Notes: a model not told the origin generated them from the letters alone. 64,000 bases of DNA from Jutongia huaianensis (GCF_014384985.1 NZ_JACRSX010000001.1:310001-374000); one strand, 5' to 3'. Positions 18,371 through 28,051 are shown, counted from the first letter of the stretch. A program made the numbers and translations.

Positions 18371-19636
18371 CTACTCCAGCAGTTCCCAGACCGCCGGAAA
18401 CAACTCCACACTCCGCTTCAATATTCCTTTTACATATGCAATAAAGATGCCATAATTGACAATTGGCACCTGACACTGCTGCGCCCGGAAGATCCGATGT
18501 TTCATTTCCTTTTCATGAAGGGTACAGCCTCCACAGTGAATGATCAGTGCATAGGAGGACAGATCCGTCGGAAAGCCGGTGCCGCTGCAGGTCTCGATCT
18601 GTAATTCTTTCCCTGTATATTCCTTCAGCCAGCGGGGAATTTTCACTGTCCCGATATCGTCACACTGTCTCCTGTGAGTGCATCCCTCGGCGATCAATAC
18701 CCTGTCTCCGTCCCTTAACCGGTCCAACGCCGTAACGCCTTCTACTAGAGTCCGGAGATTTCCTTTATGTCTGGCAAATAGAATGGAAAAAGAAGTCAGC
18801 GGAATCTGTGTGGACACAATCCGGGACACCTCTCCAAATGCCTGAGAGTCCGTAATAACCATCTTTACCTTATCTCCAAGCATATCCAGAGTCATTGCCA
18901 GAGAAGGCACCTGGGTCACCACAGATACTGCGTGGTTATCCAATATATCGCGGATCACCTGCTGCTGGGGCATGATCAGCCGTCCCTTCGGTGCAGCCGA
19001 ATCCACCGGCACCACCAGAACCACTACATCATTCTCCTCCACCAGATCTCCGAGAATGTGTAATTTCAAATCCGTATCCGGGGCAAGCATGATCAGTGCA
19101 TCCTTGAGCTTTTCCAATCCCATTTTACGGACAGTGCTCACATTGCAGACCGGCACCGTTCCATTCTTTGCCATGATCTGCTGACGTCGCTTCTCTGCCT
19201 CCTCCTGAGAAAGCTTGTCCTCCTGATTCAGTACGATCACATAGGGAAGCTTCTTCTCCTCGATCATCGCCTGGATCTGCTGCTCCTTCTCGCCGATTCC
19301 CCGGCCCTGCGCCAGTTCCTCCGGTGTGAGTCTGGAAATATCTAACACCAGCATGGCGATATCTGTGCGGTTCAGCACCTGTACTGCCTTCTCCACACGT
19401 TTCTCGCCCAGTTCCCCCTCATCATCCAGCCCCGGTGTATCAATAAACATACACGGGCCGATCGGTAATATCTCCATCGCCTTATAAACCGGGTCCGTCG
19501 TGGTTCCCTTCACATCCGATACGATTGCAAGCTGCTGTCCTGTCACCGCATTGATCACGCTGGATTTCCCGGCATTTCGCCTGCCGAAAATCGCAATCTG
19601 TACTCTGTCTCCATTGGGTGTTGCTGTCAAACTCAT
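18371..19636 (-). CDS. hydF: HydF, [FeFe]-hydrogenase maturation GTPase/scaffold
   Basis: This 421-residue protein has a TrmE-like GTPase domain (GRRNAGKSS near residue 20, DTPGLDD switch II, NQEDK-type G4), a dimerisation domain, and a C-terminal iron-sulfur domain with the family signature CxH (CTHRRQC) followed about 45 residues later by HCGGC. HydF carries the 2Fe precursor made by HydE and HydG and delivers it to hydrogenase. HydE, HydG and the hydrogenase are not in the window. Its presence points to a hydrogen-producing fermenter. Confidence 0.95.
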   Translation of the reverse strand: MSLTATPNGDRVQIAIFGRRNAGKSSVINAVTGQQLAIVSDVKGTTTDPVYKAMEILPIGPCMFIDTPGLDDEGELGEKRVEKAVQVLNRTDIAMLVLDISRLTPEELAQGRGIGEKEQQIQAMIEEKKLPYVIVLNQEDKLSQEEAEKRRQQIMAKNGTVPVCNVSTVRKMGLEKLKDALIMLAPDTDLKLHILGDLVEENDVVVLVVPVDSAAPKGRLIMPQQQVIRDILDNHAVSVVTQVPSLAMTLDMLGDKVKMVITDSQAFGEVSRIVSTQIPLTSFSILFARHKGNLRTLVEGVTALDRLRDGDRVLIAEGCTHRRQCDDIGTVKIPRWLKEYTGKELQIETCSGTGFPTDLSSYALIIHCGGCTLHEKEMKHRIFRAQQCQVPIVNYGIFIAYVKGILKRSVELFPAVWELLE

Positions 19637-19665
19637 GATGTCTCCTCCTCACGCAAATCGGTTAT

Positions 19666-20913
19666 TTATCTGATCTGTCCGTCTCCGCAGATCAGATATT
19701 TCATCGTGGTCAGCTCCTTTAAGCCCATCGGTCCTCTCGCATGAAGCTTCTGGGTGGAAATGCCGATCTCTGCTCCCAGTCCAAATTCACCACCGTCCGT
19801 AAATCTCGTAGAACAATTCACATAGACACATGCCGAATCCACTTCCTCCTGGAACTTCCGGGCATTGGCATAGCTTTCTGTCACAATACACTCGGAATGC
19901 CCCGTGGAATATTTGGATACATGGGCAATGGCTTCCTCTACAGAATCTACGACTTTTATAGAAATAATATAGTCCAGAAACTCTGTAGCATAATCCTGCT
20001 CTGTTGCCGGAACGACACAGTCTCCCAGAATCGCTGCTGTTCTTTCACAGCCCCGGATCTCTACCTGATGCTCATCCAGCTTTGCCTTTAACATTGGCAG
20101 AAACTCCTCCGCCACATCCTTATGCACCAGACAGGTTTCCAGCGCATTACAGACGCTCGGCCGCTGTGTTTTACCATTGTCCGTGATATTCACTGCCATA
20201 GCCGGATCCGCTGTGGCATCCACATAAATATGGCAATTGCCGGTTCCCGTCTCGATCACCGGAAGCGTTGCATTTTTTACAACAGCCTGAATCAGGCCCG
20301 CACCACCTCTTGGGATCAGCACATCGATCAGACCGTTTGCCTGCATCATCTGGGTGGACACCTCTCTGGAAGTATCCTCGACCAGCTGCACGATATCCTC
20401 CGGAAAACCACACTGGGCAACTGCCTCCCGCATAGTATTCATCAATACCTTATTGGAACAGATTGCCTCCTTGCCTCCCCTCAGGATTGCTGCATTTCCG
20501 CTTTTGATACAAAGAGAAGCCGCATCCACTGTAACATTGGGACGTGACTCATAAATGATCCCAACCACACCCATCGGGACACGTATCTTGCTAATCTTCA
20601 TACCATTGGGACGCGTAGAACCCTCTATGATCTCTCCCACCGGATCCTCCAGATTGGTCAGCTGGATACAGGCATCAGAAATCCCCTGAATCCGCTCCGG
20701 TGTCAGGCGCAGACGATCCACCATAGTCTCAGAAATGCCATTCTCTCTGGCATTCGCTATATCCTTTTCGTTTTCTGCCAGGATCTGCTCCTGATTTTCC
20801 AGAAGCTTCGCTGCGATCCGTGTCAGTATTTCATTCTTTTGTCCGGTAGATGCTGTCGCCAGACTCTTTTTTGCCTTCTGTGCCTTTTGTCCTAATCCTT
20901 CAATATAATTCAT
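19666..20913 (-). CDS. proA: ProA, glutamate-5-semialdehyde dehydrogenase
   Basis: This 415-residue NADPH-dependent enzyme reduces gamma-glutamyl phosphate in proline synthesis. The catalytic cysteine motif is PSVCNALE, the cofactor region ESRPNVTVDAA is present, and the C-terminal ARGPMGLKELTT is typical. The start chosen is ATG 20913 (MNYIEGLGQ) with GGAGGTAGAGGG before it; a longer in-frame ATG at 20958 overlaps the degV end and lacks a site. proB is not adjacent. Confidence 0.94.
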   Translation of the reverse strand: MNYIEGLGQKAQKAKKSLATASTGQKNEILTRIAAKLLENQEQILAENEKDIANARENGISETMVDRLRLTPERIQGISDACIQLTNLEDPVGEIIEGSTRPNGMKISKIRVPMGVVGIIYESRPNVTVDAASLCIKSGNAAILRGGKEAICSNKVLMNTMREAVAQCGFPEDIVQLVEDTSREVSTQMMQANGLIDVLIPRGGAGLIQAVVKNATLPVIETGTGNCHIYVDATADPAMAVNITDNGKTQRPSVCNALETCLVHKDVAEEFLPMLKAKLDEHQVEIRGCERTAAILGDCVVPATEQDYATEFLDYIISIKVVDSVEEAIAHVSKYSTGHSECIVTESYANARKFQEEVDSACVYVNCSTRFTDGGEFGLGAEIGISTQKLHARGPMGLKELTTMKYLICGDGQIR

Positions 20914-20933
20914 CCCTCTACCTCCATTCTGTC

Positions 20934-21806
20934 TTATTCCGGAATTGCCTTGGAACATGCAACTGCCAGTGCTCCCGGCCCGATATGGCAGGATACACTT
21001 AAGGAAAGCGGATTACAGATAATCTCATTCTTCACACCGAAATGCTCCCGAAGCTCTTCCTCAAACTCCTTCGCAGCCTCCTCATTTGCCGTGTGTGCCA
21101 CCTCAATATGGATATGATCCATATTTTCCATGCCACCGAAACGCTCCTTAATATCCGTCTCCATAGCATTGATCATCTTTGCCACACCCTGCTTTTTGGT
21201 GCGGGCAATGGTAAAGGCATCCAGCTTCTCTCCCTGGATCTGCAGAACCGGCTTTAAGCGAAGTGCTGTTCCCAGTGCCGCCGCTGCAGGAGTGATACGG
21301 CCTCCTTTTTTCAGATAGGTCAATGTATCCAGCATAATGTAAATACTGGACTGCATTTTTTCCTGCTCCAGAAGCTCCTTGATCTGAGCTGCATTCATAC
21401 CACGACCGGCCAGCTCCATGGCATCCATCGCCGACTGACGCTGCGTTACCGAAATGCGCTGGTTGTCTACAACCTGCACTCTGCCGTTATAGTCCTTAGA
21501 AAGCATCTGCGCGGTGGAACAGGAACCTGACAAGCCGCTGGACATTGGGATATAGACGAGTTCGTCCGCATCCTCCAATGCCTTATCCCAGTATTTTAAT
21601 ACATCCTCCACCGAAGGCTGCGACGTGGATACATCCGCATTCTGCGCAAGCTTCTCATAAAACTCCTCCTGTGTCAGACTGATATCCTCATAGTATGTCT
21701 TCCCATCAATAATAAATGGCATCGGCAAAACGGTAATCCCCATTTCCTTTGCCTCAATCTGCGTAATACCACTGTTACTGTCTGTCATTACTGCAATTTT
21801 ACTCAT
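20934..21806 (-). CDS. DegV family fatty-acid-binding protein
   Basis: This 290-residue protein has the DegV start (MSKIAVMTDSNSGI), the TSQPS motif near residue 80, the serine-rich SSGLSGS pocket, and the GPGALAVA ending. DegV proteins bind fatty acids; in Firmicutes the FakB members present them to the kinase FakA for phosphorylation. No fakA is near. ATG 21806 is chosen because GGAGG precedes it; the frame opens 7 codons earlier without a ribosome site. It is 20 bases upstream of proA. Confidence 0.9.
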   Translation of the reverse strand: MSKIAVMTDSNSGITQIEAKEMGITVLPMPFIIDGKTYYEDISLTQEEFYEKLAQNADVSTSQPSVEDVLKYWDKALEDADELVYIPMSSGLSGSCSTAQMLSKDYNGRVQVVDNQRISVTQRQSAMDAMELAGRGMNAAQIKELLEQEKMQSSIYIMLDTLTYLKKGGRITPAAAALGTALRLKPVLQIQGEKLDAFTIARTKKQGVAKMINAMETDIKERFGGMENMDHIHIEVAHTANEEAAKEFEEELREHFGVKNEIICNPLSLSVSCHIGPGALAVACSKAIPE

Positions 21807-21907
21807 ATTCATCCTCCATGTCTTCATCGACTAAATCACCACGTCTTTGAAAATCTACATACTTCTCTAAATTATATATGATATCCCCCTTAATAGCAAC
21901 ATTTTCC

Positions 21908-21936
21908 TTGATTCTTCACATATCCCGTAGTAGAAT
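21908..21936 (+). promoter_or_regulatory. sigma-A promoter for the DUF3881 gene
   Basis: TTGATT (21908-21913), a 17-base spacer and TAGAAT (21931-21936) lie about 40 bases before the DUF3881 start codon. Confidence 0.65.
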
Positions 21937-21978
21937 AAATGGATACCGATTCATATTTTATTGAAAGGGGTGATCCCA

Positions 21979-22860
21979 ATGCATCGTTTTTTACGTTCCA
22001 TCGGTTTTAGTCATATCAATACCAGGCAGGACATGGACAAGCTGCTTGGAATCATCATGAACGAACCGGATCAGACCAAAAAGATTGCATTATCAAAAAA
22101 TCATATTTATACAGAATTTACCAAAGAATTCGCCAGCCATGCCGGCATCGTTGTCCGGGGCGAGTATGATGAAAAGGGATTTTTCCATATTGAGCATCAT
22201 TTTCCATATCTGAAGGGAACGATCCTGTCCACAGTTTCTGACATTACCGTCAATAAACGTGTGGATACTGACGCTTTTACCGGTATGTGTGACGATATCC
22301 GCCTTGGCATATCTATGATCTTTTATCTGCAGAATGCCGTCGATTATCTGATGCTAGACTGCAGCGACAATACCCCGCACAAGGCCCGAACCTATCTGTC
22401 CGGACTGGCTCTGGAGGGTAAAATTCTGCTGGGGGTCGAGGATAACGAGGAGATCAAAAGGCGAAAATCTTACCGCACACGAATGCGAAACCAGCTCATT
22501 GCCATGGCAAAGTCCGGAGATCAGGATGCCATCGACAACCTGACCATAGATGAGATCGATCTGTCAGCGCAGATCAACCGGCGCATCCGCACAGAGGATC
22601 TGTACAGTATCGTAGAGACAAGTTTTATTCCTTACGGTTCCGAATCCGATAATTATCAGATTCTCGGCACCATTGTCAATTGGAGCTGCGTCAAAAATCA
22701 ATATTCGGGTGAGGAAATTTATCAACTGTTAATTTCCTGCAATGATATTGTTCTGACTATCGGTATCAACAAAGATTCTCTTGTGGGCGAGCCTATGATC
22801 GGCCGCCGGTTCAAGGGTATTATCTGGATGCAGGGAGCGGTAGATTTCCAGAAAATTTAA
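21979..22860 (+). CDS. DUF3881 family protein
   Basis: The 293-residue protein begins MHRFLRSIGFSHI, the usual start of DUF3881 proteins in Lachnospiraceae. It is soluble, without signal or membrane segments, and has a basic patch about residues 155-175 (KRRKSYRTRMRNQL). Function is unknown for the family. The start at 21979 follows AAAGGGGTG with good spacing; the ATG at 21961 is upstream of this site. It has its own promoter and terminator. Confidence 0.85.
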   Translation: MHRFLRSIGFSHINTRQDMDKLLGIIMNEPDQTKKIALSKNHIYTEFTKEFASHAGIVVRGEYDEKGFFHIEHHFPYLKGTILSTVSDITVNKRVDTDAFTGMCDDIRLGISMIFYLQNAVDYLMLDCSDNTPHKARTYLSGLALEGKILLGVEDNEEIKRRKSYRTRMRNQLIAMAKSGDQDAIDNLTIDEIDLSAQINRRIRTEDLYSIVETSFIPYGSESDNYQILGTIVNWSCVKNQYSGEEIYQLLISCNDIVLTIGINKDSLVGEPMIGRRFKGIIWMQGAVDFQKI

Positions 22861-22862
22861 CA

Positions 22863-22903
22863 AAAATGCAGTCTCCTTATTTGTGGAGACTGCATTTACT
22901 GTT
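22863..22903 (+). terminator. Intrinsic terminator of the DUF3881 gene
   Basis: A 12-bp stem (AATGCAGTCTCC / GGAGACTGCATT) with a short AT-rich loop is followed by TTTACTGTTTTT. The stop codon of the convergent penicillin-binding protein gene lies inside the loop. Confidence 0.85.
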
Positions 22904-25201
22904 TTTCAATTTTGAGGACAGCACATATGGGCTGTCTTTTGTTTTTCCTGTTTCTTCCTTGATCAGATAGACCCGTTCTTCAACCTGTTTTTCCGGGCAC
23001 TTCTCCGTGGCAAGTCTGCCGCTTTTTTGGCATACCCGGTATCTTACATGGCAATCACAGTTTTGAACCGGCTGTGTCCCGTTTAAAAAATATTCCCGCC
23101 GCATGGCATTGCCGCCAAGCGCCTTATCACATAAATTCTCCACTGCAAGGCCACCGCATTTTGTACAGATATTGCACGCCACAATATCCTCCGATATCTT
23201 AAAGCTTCCCTTCTCGATCTTCTTGACTTCATGCACCTGTGTCATGATCCGTTTCCACAAAGCCTCGCAGGATATTCCGGTTGCGATCCGTTTTTCATCA
23301 TCATATCCGCTCCAGATTCCCGCCGTATAAAACGGTGTATATCCCTCAAACCACTGATCCTTATTACCGGCAGAACTCCCACCGTATCCGGCCGCAGCCA
23401 GCTTTTCTATTTTCAGATCAGCAGCTTTTCCTTCCCCATTCTCAACATATTCCCGCAATACATTGGTCATCAGCCAGGCGGTGGATTTTCGCAGGATCTG
23501 CGACTGCTTCTGCTCGTTTTTAAAAAGAATATTACCGGTCCGGTCCACTAACTTTGTATAAAAGATGGGGCTGACACTTTTCCCTTCATTGGCCAGAGCC
23601 GCATATGCCGCTGTCAGATCCAGATTGGTTACGCCATTCACCATATCTCCCACTGCCATGGACAGGGAGAGATCACCGATCACCTTGCCTTCCACGTCCT
23701 CCTGCTTCTCAATCAGACTGGAGATTCCAAATTTTTTCAGATAATCATAGCCTGTCTGTATTCCAAAATTCTCCATGGTTTGGATCGCGGTGGACTGCAG
23801 ACTTTTCAGAATGCTTTCCCGCGTCGTCACAAGCCCCTGATATTCCTTCTCATCCTTTGTGGTTTTGGTCGTACCGTTCTCCGTGTAGCTGCAGGCAACA
23901 TCATCCTGTACCGTCCCCAATGTCATTCCTGCCGTATCCAGCGCCGGCGTCCACACCGACAGCGGTGTCAGCATCATCCCCGGATTTCTTGTATAATCAA
24001 TGGCACGATTGCCTCCGGCCTGAGGCTCCTCCCCGGACCGGCCGCCAATCAGTGCCTTGACCTTCCCATTGGACTGATCGATCAGAACCAGAGAGATCTG
24101 GCGTTTTCTTTTTCCTTTTTCATGACGAAGCTGCTTCTCCACTTCCTGCTCACAGATCTTTTGTATCTCCCCGTCCAGACAGGTATAAATCTTCATACCT
24201 CCCTGATATACCGCATGATATGCCTGCGTGGCACTGTAACCGCCGCGCTCCTTTAAATCCGAGATTACCTGTGATATTACTGCGGAAACATAATAATCTT
24301 TTGCCTCGGTCGTACCGTTTTTCTTCTGAATGGCTGTCTGGAGTGTCATGTAAACATTGTCTCCAAGAGCATCCTCGTACTCATCCTCCGAAATCGTTTC
24401 CATACTCAGCATCACACTCAGGATTTCCGTTCTCTTGTTAATATTTGCCTTCTGCTCATCGACCGGATCATATAAAGCCGGATCCTGAGCCAGTGCTGCC
24501 AGAACCGCCGCCTCCGAAACAGTCAGATCCTGCGGCTTCTTATCAAAATAATACTCTGCCGCCGCACCAATTCCAATCCGGTTTCCTCCAAAATAGAGCG
24601 TATTCATGTAATACTCCAGTATTTTATCCTTCCCGGCTTCTGCCTCCAGCTCCAATGCCAGATACTGTTCCTGAATCTTCTGCACGATCCGCTCCATCGC
24701 CGATCCGTTATTGCCATTGACAAAAATCTGGTTACGGATCAGCGTCTGGGTCAGCGTCCTTCTGCTGCCGGCATACTGTGCCGAAGCGGAATCCGGATAA
24801 AACGCATAGAAAAAGCTCCGGATATCCACGCCATGGTGCTTATAATAATCCGTATCATCTGCGGCAATAAAGGCGTTTCTTGCCGCCACTGATATCTGAT
24901 CCAGCTTCACATAATCCTGCCGGATGCCCGATCCGTCCAGACGCTGCAATTCATTTCCGTCCTTATCATATAAAACCGTCGTACGGGAGCTGGTCATGAT
25001 CTGCTTTTCCCCGACCTTCGGTGCACTGTTGACAATCCCCCGGAATGCTCCTGCCAGACACACCGCCAGGACCGCTACGATCCCCAGCGTCAGAAACAGC
25101 TGAAAACACAATGCATCCAGACGCATCCGATTGACAAATCTATGCTCAGAGGAGAATAATCTTTTTTCCCTCTCTAATATTTCATTTTCCCCAAACTTCA
25201 T
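22877..25201 (-). CDS. Class A penicillin-binding protein with degenerate catalytic motifs
   Basis: The 774 residues have the layout of a bifunctional PBP: one N-terminal membrane anchor (about 35-60), a GT51 glycosyltransferase domain (about 90-270), a transpeptidase domain (about 350-640) and a cysteine-rich tail (about 660-740). The GT51 glutamate motif EDxxFxxHxG reads DDTDYYKHHG, so the catalytic Glu is Asp. In the transpeptidase, the SxxK position reads PGMMLTPL (Ser and Lys both lost), no SxN is seen in SLQSTAIQT, and KTG(T/S) reads GYGGSSAG. The fold and the DQWFEGYTP block are kept. The start taken is ATG 25201 with GGAGG 5 bases before; it is a single gene. It is probably a non-catalytic, structural or regulatory PBP. 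Confidence 0.88.
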   Translation of the reverse strand: MKFGENEILEREKRLFSSEHRFVNRMRLDALCFQLFLTLGIVAVLAVCLAGAFRGIVNSAPKVGEKQIMTSSRTTVLYDKDGNELQRLDGSGIRQDYVKLDQISVAARNAFIAADDTDYYKHHGVDIRSFFYAFYPDSASAQYAGSRRTLTQTLIRNQIFVNGNNGSAMERIVQKIQEQYLALELEAEAGKDKILEYYMNTLYFGGNRIGIGAAAEYYFDKKPQDLTVSEAAVLAALAQDPALYDPVDEQKANINKRTEILSVMLSMETISEDEYEDALGDNVYMTLQTAIQKKNGTTEAKDYYVSAVISQVISDLKERGGYSATQAYHAVYQGGMKIYTCLDGEIQKICEQEVEKQLRHEKGKRKRQISLVLIDQSNGKVKALIGGRSGEEPQAGGNRAIDYTRNPGMMLTPLSVWTPALDTAGMTLGTVQDDVACSYTENGTTKTTKDEKEYQGLVTTRESILKSLQSTAIQTMENFGIQTGYDYLKKFGISSLIEKQEDVEGKVIGDLSLSMAVGDMVNGVTNLDLTAAYAALANEGKSVSPIFYTKLVDRTGNILFKNEQKQSQILRKSTAWLMTNVLREYVENGEGKAADLKIEKLAAAGYGGSSAGNKDQWFEGYTPFYTAGIWSGYDDEKRIATGISCEALWKRIMTQVHEVKKIEKGSFKISEDIVACNICTKCGGLAVENLCDKALGGNAMRREYFLNGTQPVQNCDCHVRYRVCQKSGRLATEKCPEKQVEERVYLIKEETGKTKDSPYVLSSKLKNSKCSLHK

Positions 25202-25295
25202 GAAAACCTCCATTGATAAGCTGACTGCCTACACTTGCAAAACTGCTGTCTGCCATCTACCTTTAACCCTTGCATCATACCATTATTTCAGTGGC

Positions 25296-25324
25296 TTGAC
25301 AAGGCATATCAATAGTGGTATGCT
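25296..25324 (+). promoter_or_regulatory. sigma-A promoter of the dapA transcript
   Basis: TTGACA (25296-25301), a 17-base spacer and TATGCT (25319-25324). The predicted start lies just before the riboswitch. Confidence 0.8.
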
Positions 25325-25332
25325 GTGGCTTA

Positions 25333-25495
25333 GATAGAGGTCGCACTCTTCATCAGTACACGATCTGATGTTCCAGGAGACAGAGGAGGATCGCGGAAAG
25401 GGAACAGTGCCGAAAGGATATTCTGCCTGACAGTATATTCCTTGGGCATGGCGTGAATAACGACATGACTGTCATCAATTTGATGGAGCGCTATC
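25333..25495 (+). ncRNA. Lysine riboswitch (L box)
   Basis: The leader upstream of dapA contains the lysine riboswitch hallmarks: AGAGGTCGC after the 5' P1 strand (GATAG), GCGGAAAGGGAACAGTGCCGAAAGG in the core, and the 3' P1 strand (CTATC) at 25491-25495. It is followed by a terminator at 25520-25550, so lysine binding should favour termination and lower dapA expression. The gene context (lysine/diaminopimelate synthesis) agrees. Confidence 0.88.
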
Positions 25496-25519
25496 ACGTA
25501 TTATACCTGTGTATATTAT

Positions 25520-25550
25520 GAGACGGCGCAACACCGTCTCTTTTCTGTTT
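25520..25550 (+). terminator. Riboswitch-controlled terminator before dapA
   Basis: GAGACGG (25520-25526) pairs with CCGTCTC (25534-25540), followed by TTTTCTGTTTT. It sits between the lysine aptamer and the dapA ribosome site. Confidence 0.88.
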
Positions 25551-25624
25551 TACAGGAATCCATTGCGTTTTGCGTCACGGATTCCAGAATCATTCATTTA
25601 TATTATTAAGGAGGTAACATTATT

Positions 25625-26509
25625 ATGGCATTATTTGAAGGAGCTGGCGTTGCATTAGTTACACCAATGAAGGAAAATCACGAGATTAATTTCGATAAAC
25701 TGGACGAACTTCTGGAGGAGCAGATTGCCGGACAGACCGATGCGATCATTATCTGTGGTACAACCGGTGAGTCTGCTACCATGACGGAGGAAGAGCATAT
25801 GGATACCATCCGTTTTGCGATCGACCGTGTCAAGGGACGTATCCCGGTGATCGCCGGTACCGGTTCCAACTGTACAGCAACTGCTGTCCAGCTTAGCAAA
25901 GAGGCAGAGGCGGCTGGAGCAGACGGTGTTCTGCTTGTGACACCATATTATAACAAGGCAACCCAGAATGGTCTGATCGCCCACTACACGACAATTGCAA
26001 AGGAAATTTCCATTCCGGCGATCCTCTACAATGTACCAAGCCGTACCGGATGTGCTATGGCACCGGCCACGATTGCATCTCTGGTAAAGAACGTAGACAA
26101 TATCGTTGGCGTTAAGGAAGCTTCCGGCGATCTCAGCAACGTGGCAAAGATTATGAATCTGTGTGACGGCAATATTGACCTTTACTCCGGAAATGATGAT
26201 CAGGTCGTTCCAATCCTTTCTCTGGGCGGCGTTGGTGTGATCTCCGTTGTTTCCAACGTAGCACCGAAGTTTATGCATGACATGGTTACCAGCTATCTGA
26301 AGGGCGATGTCAAGACAGCAGCAAAGATGCAGATCGACAGCATTCCACTCTGCAATGCACTGTTCTGTGAGGTAAATCCAATCCCTGTAAAGGCAGCCCT
26401 AAACATGATGGGCAAAGAAGTTGGCACACTCCGTGCACCTCTGACCGAAATGGAGCCACAGAATCAGGAGATCCTGCGCAAGGCAATGGCTGATATGAAG
26501 CTGATCTAA
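25625..26509 (+). CDS. dapA: DapA, 4-hydroxy-tetrahydrodipicolinate synthase
   Basis: This 294-residue enzyme condenses pyruvate with aspartate semialdehyde, the first committed step to diaminopimelate and lysine. The TIM-barrel motifs are GTTGESAT (about residue 45), the catalytic tyrosine in LYNVPSRTG (about 135) and the Schiff-base lysine in VGVKEASGD (about 162). Length is normal. AGGAGGTAAC precedes the ATG. It is regulated by the lysine riboswitch and may continue into the arabinofuranosidase gene, which starts 21 bases after the stop. Confidence 0.96.
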   Translation: MALFEGAGVALVTPMKENHEINFDKLDELLEEQIAGQTDAIIICGTTGESATMTEEEHMDTIRFAIDRVKGRIPVIAGTGSNCTATAVQLSKEAEAAGADGVLLVTPYYNKATQNGLIAHYTTIAKEISIPAILYNVPSRTGCAMAPATIASLVKNVDNIVGVKEASGDLSNVAKIMNLCDGNIDLYSGNDDQVVPILSLGGVGVISVVSNVAPKFMHDMVTSYLKGDVKTAAKMQIDSIPLCNALFCEVNPIPVKAALNMMGKEVGTLRAPLTEMEPQNQEILRKAMADMKLI

Positions 26510-26530
26510 TTGTCACGAAAGGAGTTCATC

Positions 26531-28051
26531 TTGTTAAAAACAATATTACATATTAACCCGGATAAAACCTTAAGCCACATCGCTCCGGAAATCTACGGAC
26601 AGTTTTCCGAGCATCTGGGACGCTGTATTTACGACGGCATCTATGTGGGCGAGGATTCTGATATTCCGAATGTCAAGGGAATGCGCAAGGACGTTGTGGA
26701 AGCCCTCCGGGCACTGCATCTGCCGGTTCTTCGCTGGCCGGGCGGCTGCTTTGCCGATGAATATCACTGGCGGGACGGTATCGGTCCCAAGGAGAACCGC
26801 CGCCGTATGGTCAATACCAACTGGGGCGGCATCGTGGAGGACAACCGCTTTGGTACACATGAGTTCCTGGAGCTGTGCGATCAGCTTGACTGTGAACCGT
26901 ATATTGCCGTCAATCTGGGCAGCGGTACTGTACAGGAAGCTGCCGAATGGATCGAATATATGACTGCCGACGGAGACTCCACCATCACAAATCTCCGAAA
27001 AGAAAACGGCCGGACAAAGCCATGGCACTTAAAATATGTCGGGATCGGCAATGAAAACTGGGGCTGCGGCGGCAGTATGAGTCCGGATTTCTATGCGAAC
27101 GAGTACAAACGGTATCAGTGTTTCTGTAAAAACTATGGAAATAATAAATTATACAAGGTTGCCTGCGGGCCAAGCGGCGAGGACTACAACTGGACGAAGG
27201 AGCTTATGAGCCGTATCGACCACGAGCATGCCAACGGCATCAGTCTCCACTACTATACGGTGCCGGGCGACTGGGAGCATAAGGGAAGTGCAACCGACTT
27301 TAGCGACGAGGAATATTATATTACTATTTCCAAGGCACTTCATATCGAGGATATTATCGAGAAGCATCTGGCGATCATGGATGAATACGACCCGAACCAT
27401 GATATTGACCTGCTTGTGGATGAATGGGGTACCTGGTACGATGTGGAACCGGGCACCAATCCGGGATTTCTATATCAGCAGAACACCATGCGGGATGCCA
27501 TTGTCACTGCCGCCTCTCTGAATATTTTTAACAAGCACAGTGACCGTATCGCCATGGCAAATATCGCCCAAGTCGTCAATGTCCTGCAGGCAATGATCCT
27601 GACCGAGGATACCAAGATCCTAAAAACACCGACCTACGATGTATTCCAGATGTATAAAGAGCATCAGGATGCTACTCTGGTGGAAAGTTATGCCGCAGAC
27701 GCAGCAAATAGGATCAATGAACCGGTCATATCATATAACGATATCTCAATCCCCGCCTTGTCGGAGTCCGTATCTGTCACAGAGCAGAACGGTCAGAAAC
27801 TTCTGACCATCACACTGTCAAACACCTCATTGACAGATTCTCTCTCTGTGGAGCTGGAGCTGCCGATTAAATATTCCTTCTGCGGAAAAGCATCTGTCGC
27901 TATGCTGCATGCCGAGGCACGCGCATACAATACCTTTGACGATCCGGATCGGGTACGTGCCTTCGAAACAGAAGAAGATTGGAACGGCAATCTGCAGGTT
28001 GTCTCACTGCCTGCCTGCAGCGTATGCCGCATCTGCTGTTATGTCAGCTAA
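26531..28051 (+). CDS. Alpha-L-arabinofuranosidase (GH51)
   Basis: This 506-residue enzyme removes terminal arabinofuranose from plant polysaccharides such as arabinoxylan. GH51 marks are the substrate-loop LRWPGGCFADEYHW, the acid/base glutamate in GIGNENWGCGG (about residue 170) and the nucleophile in LLVDEWGTWY (about 290). There is no signal peptide, so it acts in the cytoplasm on imported oligosaccharides. The start chosen is TTG 26531 because AAAGGAG sits 6 bases before it; the in-frame TTG at 26510 lies upstream of that site. No transporter or regulator is next to it. It may be read through from the dapA transcript. Confidence 0.93.
   Translation: MLKTILHINPDKTLSHIAPEIYGQFSEHLGRCIYDGIYVGEDSDIPNVKGMRKDVVEALRALHLPVLRWPGGCFADEYHWRDGIGPKENRRRMVNTNWGGIVEDNRFGTHEFLELCDQLDCEPYIAVNLGSGTVQEAAEWIEYMTADGDSTITNLRKENGRTKPWHLKYVGIGNENWGCGGSMSPDFYANEYKRYQCFCKNYGNNKLYKVACGPSGEDYNWTKELMSRIDHEHANGISLHYYTVPGDWEHKGSATDFSDEEYYITISKALHIEDIIEKHLAIMDEYDPNHDIDLLVDEWGTWYDVEPGTNPGFLYQQNTMRDAIVTAASLNIFNKHSDRIAMANIAQVVNVLQAMILTEDTKILKTPTYDVFQMYKEHQDATLVESYAADAANRINEPVISYNDISIPALSESVSVTEQNGQKLLTITLSNTSLTDSLSVELELPIKYSFCGKASVAMLHAEARAYNTFDDPDRVRAFETEEDWNGNLQVVSLPACSVCRICCYVS

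Noticed and set aside
27909..28040. A 129-codon version of the DUF6171 gene
   Set aside because: The extra 44 codons lie wholly in another frame of the arabinofuranosidase gene and do not resemble the family; the ATG at 28041 gives the expected length.
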